From the NCBI RefSeq assembly GCF_000188295.1, contig NZ_GL831112.1, positions 426,836 to 438,024 of the forward strand: DNA of 11,189 nt, read 5' to 3'. Position 1 is the stretch's first letter; every line of letters starts with the position of its first letter. This DNA is from Streptococcus vestibularis ATCC 49124. GTDB taxonomy: Bacteria > Bacillota > Bacilli > Lactobacillales > Streptococcaceae. The position numbers were made by a program, and so were the translations under genes. Of the stretch, positions 1-9,189 are shown piece after piece. The notes under the pieces are model-generated. The model had not been told where the DNA came from. It was given only the letters and a program-made list of their open reading frames with translations, and searched no databases.

Positions 1-1
1 T

Positions 2-55
2 ACTCATGGTAATCATACGGTTTGTAAGTCAGTAGTAGTGGTCAAGAAAACTTAA
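2..55 (+). CDS. 3' end of an unidentified upstream gene (partial)
   Basis: A frame open from the window edge ends at a TAA at 53-55 and encodes THGNHTVCKSVVVVKKT. It stops 43 bases before the map start codon with no hairpin between, so it may be cotranscribed with map. Only 17 residues are visible and no family can be named. The fragment is short enough that the open frame could be chance; the main support is its position and its ordinary composition. Confidence 0.35.
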   Translation, partial: THGNHTVCKSVVVVKKT

Positions 56-98
56 TAAGCCATTTAAAATTAAAGAAATAAAGAAAACGGAGAAAATA

Positions 99-959
99 AT
101 GATTACACTAAAATCAGAACGTGAAATTGAAGCGATGGATAGAGCGGGAGATTTTCTTGCAAGTATCCACATTGGCCTACGTGACCTCTTAAAACCAGGA
201 GTGGATATGTGGGAAGTAGAAGAGTATGTGCGTCGTCGTTGTAAAGAAGAAAATGTTCTACCGCTTCAGATTGGGGTCGAAGGAAGCATCATGGACTATC
301 CTTATGCGACATGTTGTGGTCTTAATGATGAAGTAGCACACGCCTTTCCACGTCATTATATCTTGAAAGATGGAGACCTCTTGAAAGTTGATATGGTCTT
401 GTCCGAACCGATCGATAAGTCAGTGCTTGATGTATCAAAATTGGATTTTGATAATGTTGCGCAAGTAAAAAAATATACAGAATCATATACTGGTGGTTTG
501 GCTGACTCATGTTGGGCCTATGCGATTGGAACGCCTTCTGATGAGGTTAAAAACCTTATGGAAGTAACCCGTGAAGCCATGTATCTTGGTATTGAACAAG
601 CGGTAGTTGGTAATCGTATCGGTGATATCGGCGCAGCTATCCAAGAATACGCTGAAAGTCGAGGCTATGGTGTCGTTCGTGATTTGGTAGGACACGGAGT
701 TGGACCAACGATGCATGAAGAACCAATGGTTCCTAACTATGGAGTGGCCGGACGTGGTCTTCGCCTTAAAGAAGGAATGGTCTTGACCATCGAGCCAATG
801 ATTAACACAGGAACTTGGGAAATCGATACAGACCTTGAAACTGGTTGGGCTCATAAGACACTTGACGGTGGCCTTTCTTGTCAATATGAGCACCAGTTTG
901 TTATTACTAAAGATGGTCCAGTAATTTTGACTTCTCAAGGCGAAGAAAGAACTTATTAG
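99..959 (+). CDS. map: Methionine aminopeptidase, type I, streptococcal form with insert
   Basis: Cytosolic metalloenzyme that removes the initiator methionine from new proteins. The 286 residues carry the complete pita-bread active site: metal ligands D98, D136, H199, E232 and E264, with substrate-contacting H81 and H206. In the E. coli enzyme the first two Asp ligands are 11 residues apart; here they are 38 apart, so 27 extra residues sit between them. This matches the insert described for streptococcal type 1a enzymes, and explains why the protein is longer than the usual 250-265 residues. The start at 99 is preceded by GGAG at 90-93. The gene ends one base before the next start codon, so the two are almost certainly cotranscribed. 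No damage is seen. Confidence 0.97.
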   Translation: MITLKSEREIEAMDRAGDFLASIHIGLRDLLKPGVDMWEVEEYVRRRCKEENVLPLQIGVEGSIMDYPYATCCGLNDEVAHAFPRHYILKDGDLLKVDMVLSEPIDKSVLDVSKLDFDNVAQVKKYTESYTGGLADSCWAYAIGTPSDEVKNLMEVTREAMYLGIEQAVVGNRIGDIGAAIQEYAESRGYGVVRDLVGHGVGPTMHEEPMVPNYGVAGRGLRLKEGMVLTIEPMINTGTWEIDTDLETGWAHKTLDGGLSCQYEHQFVITKDGPVILTSQGEERTY

Positions 960-960
960 T

Positions 961-1920
961 ATGAAACGACAAGGCATAATGGCCCGTCTCCTAGATAAGC
1001 TTCAATGGCGCCCTTTGCAGCTTTACCTTAGACATTATCGTAGTGCTGAGATAGATATTTCTAGTATTGCCGTGGCTTATTATTTGATTTTGACGGTCTT
1101 TCCGCTCATTGTCATTGCGGCAAATGTTTTTCCCTATCTGAATATTGATACGACTGATCTCTTGAAGTTTATGAATGAACACCTTCCTAAGCAGTTTTAT
1201 GCACCTGCAGCCAACGTTGTTCAGGATATCTTCTCGACACCTTCAGGACAGTTGTTGGGAGTTGCCTCTTTGACGGGATTCTGGACCATGATTAAGTCCT
1301 TGTCTTCGCTTCAAAAGGCGATTAACAAGGTATATGGTGCTTCAGAACACCGTGATGTCTTTATTAGTCACATTGTTGGTGGTTTCATGAGTCTCGTCAT
1401 CTTGTTCTTACTCACCTTTGCACTAATGCTATCTACGATTATTCAGTCGGTTCTTAGAGTTATTACACAGACCTATCCTATTGGTTCCAAGATGACTCAG
1501 CTTATTTTAAATAGTATCCAGCCTCTGAGTATTGCAGTTGTCTTCCTGGGAATGATGGTGCTTTATTTTGTACTTCCGAATGTGAAGATTCGAAAAATCC
1601 GCTATGTTATGCCAGGGACTATCTTTACGACTTTAGTGATTGGCTATTTAAGCAACTTGTTTGGAACCTATGTGATTCGTACCTTGAGTCGATTAGTTGA
1701 TATCAAGTTATTTGGATCCATTATGATTTTCGTCTTCATGCTTTGGTTCATCTTTTTGGCTAGGATTTTGATTTTGGGTGCTGTCTTTAATGCGACCTAT
1801 CAGGAACTTAAACAAGGTGAACTGCACAGTAGAAGGGGTGACGTGCTTACCATAATTCAGCATTTTTCTGGAGACGGTAGTGACAGCAAAAAACAAAAAA
1901 ACGATGAGGATAAGTCTTAG
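961..1920 (+). CDS. YihY/BrkB-family inner membrane protein
   Basis: A 319-residue polytopic membrane protein of the YihY/virulence factor BrkB family (often misnamed ribonuclease BN); its biochemical role is not settled. About six hydrophobic segments are visible, near residues 33-57, 98-115, 138-165, 185-207, 215-237 and 249-277. The family signature is clear: a VLPNVKIR motif followed by a conserved PG and a late helix ending in LILGAVFNATYQ. The C-terminal tail, about 40 residues, is hydrophilic and lysine-rich, presumably cytoplasmic. The chosen ATG lies one base after the map stop, with only a weak purine stretch upstream; an alternative ATG at 979 would drop six residues. A terminator-like hairpin follows, so map and this gene probably form one unit. 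Confidence 0.88.
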   Translation: MKRQGIMARLLDKLQWRPLQLYLRHYRSAEIDISSIAVAYYLILTVFPLIVIAANVFPYLNIDTTDLLKFMNEHLPKQFYAPAANVVQDIFSTPSGQLLGVASLTGFWTMIKSLSSLQKAINKVYGASEHRDVFISHIVGGFMSLVILFLLTFALMLSTIIQSVLRVITQTYPIGSKMTQLILNSIQPLSIAVVFLGMMVLYFVLPNVKIRKIRYVMPGTIFTTLVIGYLSNLFGTYVIRTLSRLVDIKLFGSIMIFVFMLWFIFLARILILGAVFNATYQELKQGELHSRRGDVLTIIQHFSGDGSDSKKQKNDEDKS

Positions 1921-1929
1921 AGCATAAAG

Positions 1930-1956
1930 AGAGCTTGGCGAAGCCCAGGCTCTTTT
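1930..1956 (+). terminator. Rho-independent terminator after map-brkB
   Basis: Ten bases after the BrkB-family stop, AGAGCTTGG (1930-1938) pairs with CCAGGCTCT (1945-1953) around a six-base loop, with one G-T pair. TTTT follows directly. The U tract is short, so termination may be partial. The T run also supplies the start of the -35 box of the next promoter. Confidence 0.6.
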
Positions 1957-1984
1957 GACGGGAATATTATCCTTTGTAGATAAT
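1955..1984 (+). promoter_or_regulatory. Sigma-A promoter for queT
   Basis: TTGACG at 1955-1960 is a near-consensus -35 box. The -10 region is TAGATAAT at 1977-1984, giving a 16-base spacer if read as TAGATA or 18 if read as GATAAT. The predicted leader is only about 20 bases, which leaves no room for a preQ1 riboswitch. A GGAGG ribosome binding site sits at 2002-2006, four bases before the ATG. Confidence 0.55.
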
Positions 1985-2010
1985 AAAAAGATAATGATTA
2001 TGGAGGAAAA

Positions 2011-2520
2011 ATGAAAAAACAAACTGTTCGTGATTTAACACATATTGCTATTGTGGCGGCTCTTTACGTGGTCTTGACCATTGTGCCACCTTTCAACTTA
2101 ATTTCGTATGGTCCTTACCAGTTCCGTATTGCGGAAATGTTCAATCTTCTGGGATTTTATAATCGCAAGTATATCATTGCCGTTACTTTGGGGTGTGTGA
2201 TTGCTAATTTCTTTAGTTTTAACATGATTGATGTGGTTGTTGGAAGTCTCTCAACGCTAGTCTTTGTTGGTTCAGGAGTTTATTTCTTTGACCGCTTTAA
2301 GAATCAAGATATTTTGGGTGGCCTCCTTGATAAGGCTCATGTTTATTTTGCTTTTTATTTTTCATTCTTCATGGTGACCATCGCTGCAGAGTTGACCTTG
2401 GTTACTCAAGCGCCATTTTGGGCTACTTGGTTCACTGTCGCTTTAGGAGAATTGGCGTCACTCTTAGTTGGTGCGGTCCTTATCAAGAAATTGGCCAAAG
2501 TAATCGATTTTGTTTCGTAA
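2011..2520 (+). CDS. queT: QueT-family transporter protein (COG4708)
   Basis: A 169-residue, highly hydrophobic protein of the QueT family. QueT proteins are thought to be substrate-binding S components of ECF transporters that import queuosine precursors; they borrow a shared energising module encoded elsewhere, and none is present here. Visible signature: a first helix (10-30), then YQFRIAEMFNLLGFY with Q37 and R39, then IANFFS (N66) and MIDVVVGSLSTL (D74), then further helices to about residue 160. It stands alone, with its own promoter and terminator. The family is often controlled by preQ1-II riboswitches in streptococci, but the leader here is too short and lacks that pattern. The substrate is inferred from the family. 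Confidence 0.85.
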   Translation: MKKQTVRDLTHIAIVAALYVVLTIVPPFNLISYGPYQFRIAEMFNLLGFYNRKYIIAVTLGCVIANFFSFNMIDVVVGSLSTLVFVGSGVYFFDRFKNQDILGGLLDKAHVYFAFYFSFFMVTIAAELTLVTQAPFWATWFTVALGELASLLVGAVLIKKLAKVIDFVS

Positions 2521-2523
2521 AAT

Positions 2524-2545
2524 AACGTCTGTAAAGGCGTTTTTT
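2524..2545 (+). terminator. Rho-independent terminator after queT
   Basis: AACGTC (2524-2529) pairs with GGCGTT (2536-2541) around TGTAAA, with one G-T pair, and a run of six T ends at 2545. It begins four bases after the queT stop and separates it from ligA. Confidence 0.7.
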
Positions 2546-2555
2546 GTTGCTTTTA

Positions 2556-4529
<1,974 letters not shown>

Positions 4530-4538
4530 GAGTTCAAT

Positions 4539-5552
4539 ATGAAACAAAAACGTGCCCGCTTAATTTATAATCCAACATCTGGACAAGAAATTATGAAAAA
4601 AAATGTTGCTGAGGTCTTGGATATTCTGGAAGGTGCTGGCTTTGAAGCGTCAGCCTTTCAAACAACACCAGATGAAAACTCAGCAAAAAATGAGGCCACT
4701 CGTGCAGCCAAAGCAGGCTTTGACTTAGTTATTGCTGCAGGTGGCGATGGAACAATCAATGAGGTTGTTTCTGGGATTGCCCCGCTTAAAAAACGCCCAC
4801 AAATGGCGGTTATTCCAACGGGAACGACAAATGACTTTGCACGCGCCTTGAAGATTCCAAGAGGGAATCCTGTTGAAGCAGCCAAGGTTATTGCTAAAAA
4901 TCAAACCCTTCAAATGGATATTGGTCGTGCCTATGATGACAAATACTTCATCAATATTGCGGCTGCGGGTTCCTTTACGGAGCTAACTTATAGTGTGCCT
5001 AGCCGCTTAAAGACAGTGCTTGGTTATTTGGCTTACCTTGTTAAGGGGGCAGAGTTGCTTCCACAAGTTAAAAAGGTTCCTGTCCGTATTACGCATGATG
5101 AGGGTGTCTTTGAAGGCGGCCTTTCCATGATTTTCGTTGCCTTGACCAATTCAGTTGGTGGCTTTGAAACGATTGCCCCAGATGCTAAACTGGATGATGG
5201 TCAATTTACACTAATCATGGTTAAGACAGCCAACCTCTTTGAATTGGTAGACCTTATTCGTCAGGTTCTCCAAGGTGGTAAACACATCTACGACAAGAGA
5301 ATTTCCTATATCAAAACAAGTTCACTAGATATTGAGCCTTTAGGTGAAGATCGTATGATGATCAATCTGGATGGAGAATACGGTGGTGATGCCCCAATCC
5401 ACCTTCAAAATCTTAAGAATCACATTGAATTCTATGCTAATATTGATGAGATTTCTGATGATGCTATCACGCTTCCAGATACAGACGACTTGGCTCTAGA
5501 AGCTATTGCACAAAAATTCAGTACAGAAGCTGAAAAAATCGAAAATGATTAA
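4539..5552 (+). CDS. dagK: Diacylglycerol kinase-type lipid kinase (DagK/DgkB family)
   Basis: Soluble lipid kinase of the DgkB/YegS type. The Gram-positive members phosphorylate diacylglycerol left over from lipoteichoic acid synthesis, returning it to phospholipid synthesis as phosphatidic acid. The 337 residues contain the nucleotide-binding NPTSG (11-15), GGDGT (68-72) and PTGTTNDFAR (93-102) motifs, and LDGEYGGDAP near the end, where E280 is the likely catalytic base. An acidic C-terminal extension of about 40 residues follows the core. The ribosome binding site AGGAG (4528-4532) overlaps the ligA stop codon, so it is probably cotranscribed and translationally linked with ligA. A strong terminator follows. 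Exact lipid substrate is inferred from the family. Confidence 0.93.
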   Translation: MKQKRARLIYNPTSGQEIMKKNVAEVLDILEGAGFEASAFQTTPDENSAKNEATRAAKAGFDLVIAAGGDGTINEVVSGIAPLKKRPQMAVIPTGTTNDFARALKIPRGNPVEAAKVIAKNQTLQMDIGRAYDDKYFINIAAAGSFTELTYSVPSRLKTVLGYLAYLVKGAELLPQVKKVPVRITHDEGVFEGGLSMIFVALTNSVGGFETIAPDAKLDDGQFTLIMVKTANLFELVDLIRQVLQGGKHIYDKRISYIKTSSLDIEPLGEDRMMINLDGEYGGDAPIHLQNLKNHIEFYANIDEISDDAITLPDTDDLALEAIAQKFSTEAEKIEND

Positions 5553-5563
5553 GGTTAACCTTT

Positions 5564-5589
5564 AAGCAACCTAAGATAGGTTGCTTTTT
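5564..5589 (+). terminator. Strong Rho-independent terminator after ligA-dagK
   Basis: AAGCAACCTA (5564-5573) is a perfect inverted repeat of TAGGTTGCTT (5577-5586) around a three-base loop, followed by T residues to 5589. It begins 11 bases after the dagK stop. Confidence 0.88.
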
Positions 5590-5620
5590 AAGTATATTTG
5601 TAGAAAATGACGCTTTCATT

Positions 5621-5629
5621 TGTTACAAT
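5621..5629 (+). promoter_or_regulatory. Extended -10 promoter for the WYL cassette
   Basis: TGTTACAAT is a TGN plus TACAAT extended -10 element. A weak TTGTAG lies at 5598-5603 but is 20 bases away. Transcription would start near 5636. This rules out the ATG at 5607 as the start of the following gene and favours 5673. Confidence 0.5.
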
Positions 5630-5672
5630 AGAAAAACTGGGAAATTGTTATATAGAATATTTAGAGGAGTGG

Positions 5673-6003
5673 ATGTTTAATAAAGAGAATGAACATTATT
5701 TAAGTGATGTTCATCTAAAGAATGGTGATCAGGCTTTCGAGTCGGGTTTTAGTAATAAAGGGCCAGAGTTTGAATATGCTTTTCAGGAGGAAAAAGCTGA
5801 GAAGCGGCATTCCTTTTTGACTCTTGCTCTGCCACTGATACTCTTAAGTGTGAGCTGGGGCTTGGTCTTGTTATCTTGGAAGTATAAGCCAATAATTGTG
5901 TATCTGGCTGTAATTGTGGTATGTTTTGTCCTTTGAGTATAACGAAAAGAAAAAGGACTATTATTTGAGATATAATTCTGTGGCTCGTCGCTACTGGGGA
6001 TGA
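5673..6003 (+). pseudogene. Small two-helix membrane protein, frameshifted near its C-terminus
   Basis: Unrecognised family. From the ATG at 5673 (AGAGGAG at 5663-5669) the frame encodes 87 residues: a hydrophilic, acidic N-terminal half, then two hydrophobic segments separated by SWKYKP, ending abruptly inside the second at a TGA (5934-5936). In the +1 frame from 5932 the sequence continues as FEYNEKKKDYYLRYNSVARR and ends YWG at a TGA (6001-6003). That is the charged, aromatic tail expected after a membrane hairpin. Removing one T from the TTTT at 5924-5927 joins the two parts into a 109-residue protein. First gene of a cassette with the WYL regulator. It could instead be a functional shortened form; the coding quality of the out-of-frame tail argues for recent damage. 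Confidence 0.55.
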
Positions 6004-6077
6004 CTATCTATGATAATGAATAACTAGACAGCACTTTTTTTGTAATAAGAGGTTTGATTATAAAGGGGGATTTTATA

Positions 6078-6973
6078 ATGACAGCATCAAAAACCAAACG
6101 TCTCTTGTATTTTATGTCCGAATTGGAAAAGGAAAATGACATTTCAAAAACGGACTACCTGGCTCGCTTTGGCATAAGTGAGCGTACACTTAAATAGGAC
6201 GTGAGTGAACTCAAGGAAAATTTGATTGAGTTACGTCCAAATATGAAGGTTAAGTATTCTAGAAAAACGGTTCCTATCATTCCCAGTATGAACAGGGCTA
6301 TGGTAACCTTAAATACAATCAGGCAGTTATCCTATCTAAGATTCTTTTAGAGAGTCGTGCCCTTCGAAAGGATGAAGTAGCAGAAATTATCAACATCTTT
6401 GTTGAGAGGGCTGTAGACGACAAGGAGCGCAGACGTATCAAGCGATTGACTGAGCTAGAACTAGATAGTTATCAAGAACTTAAGATTTATCAGAATCAAG
6501 ATAAGTCACTCTTACCAGCTATTTCAGCCATTTTCGATGCCATTGTGGACCAAAGTCCTTTGTCTTTTAGTTACCGTAAGTCAGGAGAAAAAGTGGAGGA
6601 ATATAAGGTCTTTCCGATTTCAGTCATTTTTGACAACCATTATTTCTACTGTATTTCTTACAAACTGGATGATAACTTTACTTGTGATTATCAGTTCTCT
6701 GAAATCCGTTATTTCCGTGTTGATCATTTCCAAACCATTCACAAATCTGAAAATGATTTGGCTTTCTCAATGCTTTTTGGTAATGAGTGGGCTCGAATTA
6801 CCTTTGAGTATAAAGGACTTTACCGTGATGTCTTGGAATCCGATATTCCAAAACTTAAACTGCTAGAGGAAAGCACTAGTGATGGTGTTGATCAGGTCCG
6901 TTATGAGATTGAAATCTTTAGTTTATTAGGCTTTCAAAAGTATATTCAACGCTTTGAAGGAGGGAAAATATGA
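6078..6973 (+). pseudogene. WYL-domain transcription regulator, broken by a stop and a frameshift
   Basis: Remnant of a regulator of about 298 residues with an N-terminal helix-turn-helix, a WYL ligand-sensing domain and a C-terminal extension. It begins at 6078 after GGGGGA (6064-6069). Codon 40 is TAG (6195-6197) in SERTLK-stop-DVSELKENL, just after the recognition helix; CAG to TAG is the simplest origin. The frame then shifts within 6262-6270: restoring one A to the AAAAA run reads SRKNGSYHSQYEQGYGNLKY and then stays open to the TGA at 6971. The WYL core is at about residues 160-215 (PLSFSYRK ... KVFPISVIFDNHYFYCIS), and the tail ends LLGFQKYIQRFEGGKI, typical of the WYL C-terminal extension. 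An intact-looking frame from 6446 covers only the sensor half and would lack DNA binding. Its end overlaps the next gene by ATGA. Confidence 0.85.
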
Positions 6974-8598
6974 AAGAAAAGAAAAAAGAAATGCAAAAAC
7001 AAGTCTTAACTCTTCTAGGAATCTTGATTTTTGCCTTTGTCAATGTGTTTATCTTTGATAATAAGATGGGTGCTGGTTTTTCCGCCTTCTCAACTATCAC
7101 CCTGATGAGTATTGGACTCTTGTCTAAGCGCACCAGTCTGCGAGTTTTGGCTATTATTTCCTATCTCATCAATGTGGTAGTAGCCGTTTTTGGCTTCAAC
7201 TATGTTGGTTTTCTAACAGCAGTTCAGGCCATTGAACTTATCTTCGTTATCTGGTATCTTTACCCACGTGACACGTTTTTGAGACGAGATACAACTGATA
7301 AGTACACTTACCGCTATCGTTGGATTCATTTGCTTTTGACGGTTTTAATCTCAATTGGAGGTTATATTGTTTTTGCAGTTGTTTCTAGTATTTGGGATGG
7401 TTCCTTCCTAGAATACGGTGGGAACACAGCTCTCATCTTTGCTATGCAATATTTGCTCTTTTTGAGCATTACCAAGTCGAGACAAGATGAACCGACCAAG
7501 GTTGCTCATTTGTTCCAAAAGGAACGCCGTACTAAGGAAATGAAAGCGGCAATAGAGGCCGAACGCCAAGCCAAAGAAAGAGCACTTGCACAAGCCTTCG
7601 AAGTACCTTTGAAGGCACCTAGTCAAACAGCTGCAAAATTTGGTAACAACATAGTCAAATTTGCATCTGTCTGGCTATTGGTAATGGACATGTCCATCTT
7701 GGCTTACTTCTTCCGTCCAAATGATGTTGGTTTCGGGTTTGGCGCCTTCTTTGTACTCTTGACTATTGTCTTGTCCTTGATTTTCAAATCTGAGGAAGAC
7801 AAGGAGGACGTTTTCTCTATCATCTATCATAAGGTTCGTCCTATCCAACCTATTTTCTTCATTTTACTTTTGATTGCCCATGCGCATAAGTTTAGCTATG
7901 GTGCTGCTTACGCTCTCTTGTTCTCAGCTGCCTATTTCTTCTGGGCTATCAATAAGATTAATATGAAGACTCTCTTGACCTTTACAGTCATCATTTACTT
8001 CTTCCCAGTCTTTGGTTACCTTTCTAACCCTTACCGTCTAGGTGCTGAAAACCTTAAGATGGTAGGTGAACTGGTGACAGATCGTAATAAGTCTAATACC
8101 TTCTATCTTGGTCATTATTGATCACTTTTAGGCTTGCAAAGCGATGGTGAGTATGAAGGAATCCCTGCTTCTTGGCAGGCTGCTAAGTTCGCTGATATTC
8201 AGACATTCTCTGATGACAGTGATATCACTTCAGGTGTCTTCCAAGTGAATAGTCACAATGACTATGATTATGATTTACATTTAACAAATAACAAGGGCAC
8301 CATTGAAGTCACAACTGGCTCTGGAAAAGATAAGAAAGAATTACAGTTCACGGAGTTTGCCAGAACCTATTATCGATATGAAAAATTGAAAAAAACAGAT
8401 AACCAAAAGCGTTATAAAGATTTTTACAAGATAGGTACTGTTTCGACTAAGTTGGGAACCTATAATCTTTACCTCGAAATGAATCAAGATTGGGTTGATG
8501 ACTATCAAAAAGATCCTACTAATGTTGACTACCGTTTACTTATTTTTGGAGACAAACTGACACCAAAAGAAGCTTACGAAAAAGCATATCATTACTAA
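6970..8598 (+). pseudogene. Large polytopic membrane protein with soluble C-terminal domain, split by an in-frame TGA
   Basis: Unrecognised protein. A strong AAGGAGG (6957-6963) precedes the ATG at 6970, which overlaps the regulator's stop. The first 383 codons encode about five hydrophobic segments (11-30, 36-52, 58-98, 118-142, 152-168), a charged helical stretch rich in Lys, Glu and Ala (180-212, possible coiled coil), then about four more (228-248, 252-272, 291-326, 334-351). A TGA at 8119-8121 interrupts. The same frame continues for 158 sense codons to the TAA at 8596, encoding a hydrophilic domain (for example DYDYDLHLTNNKGTIEV and TKLGTYNLYLEMNQDW). No ribosome binding site precedes the second half, so the two were one protein of about 542 residues. 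A CGA or TGG changed to TGA would explain it. The 383-residue membrane part may still be made. Adjacent to the WYL regulator, so probably its target or partner. Confidence 0.68.
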
Positions 8599-8599
8599 A

Positions 8600-8632
8600 A
8601 AAAGTATCTCTGCAATTTGCAGAGATACTTTT
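8600..8632. terminator. Bidirectional terminator between converging genes
   Basis: AAAAGTATCTCTGCAA (8600-8615) is a perfect inverted repeat of 8617-8632, forming a stem of about 14 pairs with a five-base loop. On the + strand it ends in TTTT. On the - strand it is followed by a run of seven T, so it is the stronger terminator for the queT-like gene. It starts two bases after the TAA of the membrane gene and ends five bases before the converging stop codon. Confidence 0.9.
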
Positions 8633-8637
8633 GTCTG

Positions 8638-9117
8638 TCAGTCTTTGTATCCTCGCTTAGTTAACTCTCGTACGAGTACAGCTCCCAAGATTGCAGGAAC
8701 TATTTGCCCTAAGATAAGGTTAATAACGAGAGCAACATAAGGAAGTTTAAGTAGGGCGCTAAGCCATATTGGTACCACTAAGGATGGAATGAGTAGGATT
8801 GGGAGTATGATAAACCAGCTAGATAGCTTAATTTTACGGATGAGGTAGATGCTACCAGTTGCTAAAAAGCTGGCACAGAAACCACCGACAACATCAATCA
8901 ATCCCAGGCCACCAAAAGAGTTAGCAATAGCATTTGCGAGACTGAGTGGGACAACCAAAAATGGAAAGATATAGGTTAATCCATATAAAGCCGTAGCCAG
9001 ACGCATCTGAACAGCACCAAAGGAAATGGCTTGTGAGACAAAGAGGATAGCGATATAAAGGGCCATGATAATAGCTGAGAGAACAAGCTTTTGTGTAGGG
9101 TTAAGTTTAGATTTCAT
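8638..9117 (-). CDS. Second QueT-family (COG4708-like) membrane protein
   Basis: A 159-residue, very hydrophobic protein with five or six membrane segments. It shares the QueT layout with the gene at 2011-2520: VQMRLATALYGL with Q37 and R39 at identical positions, IANSFG with N66, and LIDVVGGF with D75. Between and after these the two are strongly diverged, so they are paralogues and not a recent duplication. Probably a substrate-binding S component of an ECF transporter; the substrate may be a queuosine precursor or something related. The start at 9117 is chosen because AAAGGAGAA (9122-9130) sits just upstream; an in-frame ATG at 9138 would translate the ribosome binding site itself. It follows exoA on the same strand, 72 bases downstream, with a hairpin between. 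Confidence 0.8.
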   Translation of the reverse strand: MKSKLNPTQKLVLSAIIMALYIAILFVSQAISFGAVQMRLATALYGLTYIFPFLVVPLSLANAIANSFGGLGLIDVVGGFCASFLATGSIYLIRKIKLSSWFIILPILLIPSLVVPIWLSALLKLPYVALVINLILGQIVPAILGAVLVRELTKRGYKD

Positions 9118-9121
9118 TATT

Positions 9122-9130
9122 TCTCCTTTA
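9122..9130 (-). promoter_or_regulatory. Ribosome binding site that fixes the start of the second QueT-family gene
   Basis: AAAGGAGAA on the - strand lies four bases from the ATG at 9117. The upstream in-frame ATG at 9138 has no such site. With the 9117 start, the conserved Q37 and R39 align by number with the other QueT protein. Confidence 0.8.
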
Positions 9131-9140
9131 TTGGGCATAG

Positions 9141-9167
9141 TAAAAGAGTAGTAGTTCTACTCTTTTA
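9141..9167 (-). terminator. Hairpin between exoA and the second QueT-family gene
   Basis: TAAAAGAGTAG and CTACTCTTTTA form a perfect 11-pair stem around a five-base loop. On the - strand the stem ends in CUUUUA, a weak U tract, 22 bases after the exoA stop and about 10 bases upstream of the next ribosome binding site. It could be a leaky terminator, an attenuator, or an mRNA processing or stability element. Confidence 0.45.
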
Positions 9168-9189
9168 GGGATTTAGGTCTAGAGTTATT

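Noticed and set aside
1921..2010. preQ1 riboswitch upstream of queT
   Set aside because: The hairpin at 1930-1953 lies upstream of the likely promoter, so it is not in the queT leader, and it lacks any preQ1 motif. A terminator explains it better.
5607..5672. Longer start at 5607 for the small membrane protein
   Set aside because: It lacks a ribosome binding site and lies upstream of the predicted transcription start near 5636. The ATG at 5673 has AGAGGAG upstream.
8134..8598. Separate gene for the soluble domain starting at the TTG at 8134
   Set aside because: It is in the same frame as the upstream membrane gene, separated by one stop, and has no ribosome binding site.
9118..9138. Start at 9138 for the second QueT-family gene
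   Set aside because: It would encode the ribosome binding site of the ATG at 9117 as protein and has no site of its own.
9118..9168. preQ1 riboswitch upstream of the second QueT-family gene
   Set aside because: Only a simple hairpin plus an AAAGGAGAA ribosome binding site is present. The conserved preQ1-II core and the C-rich loop and A-rich tail of preQ1-I are missing.
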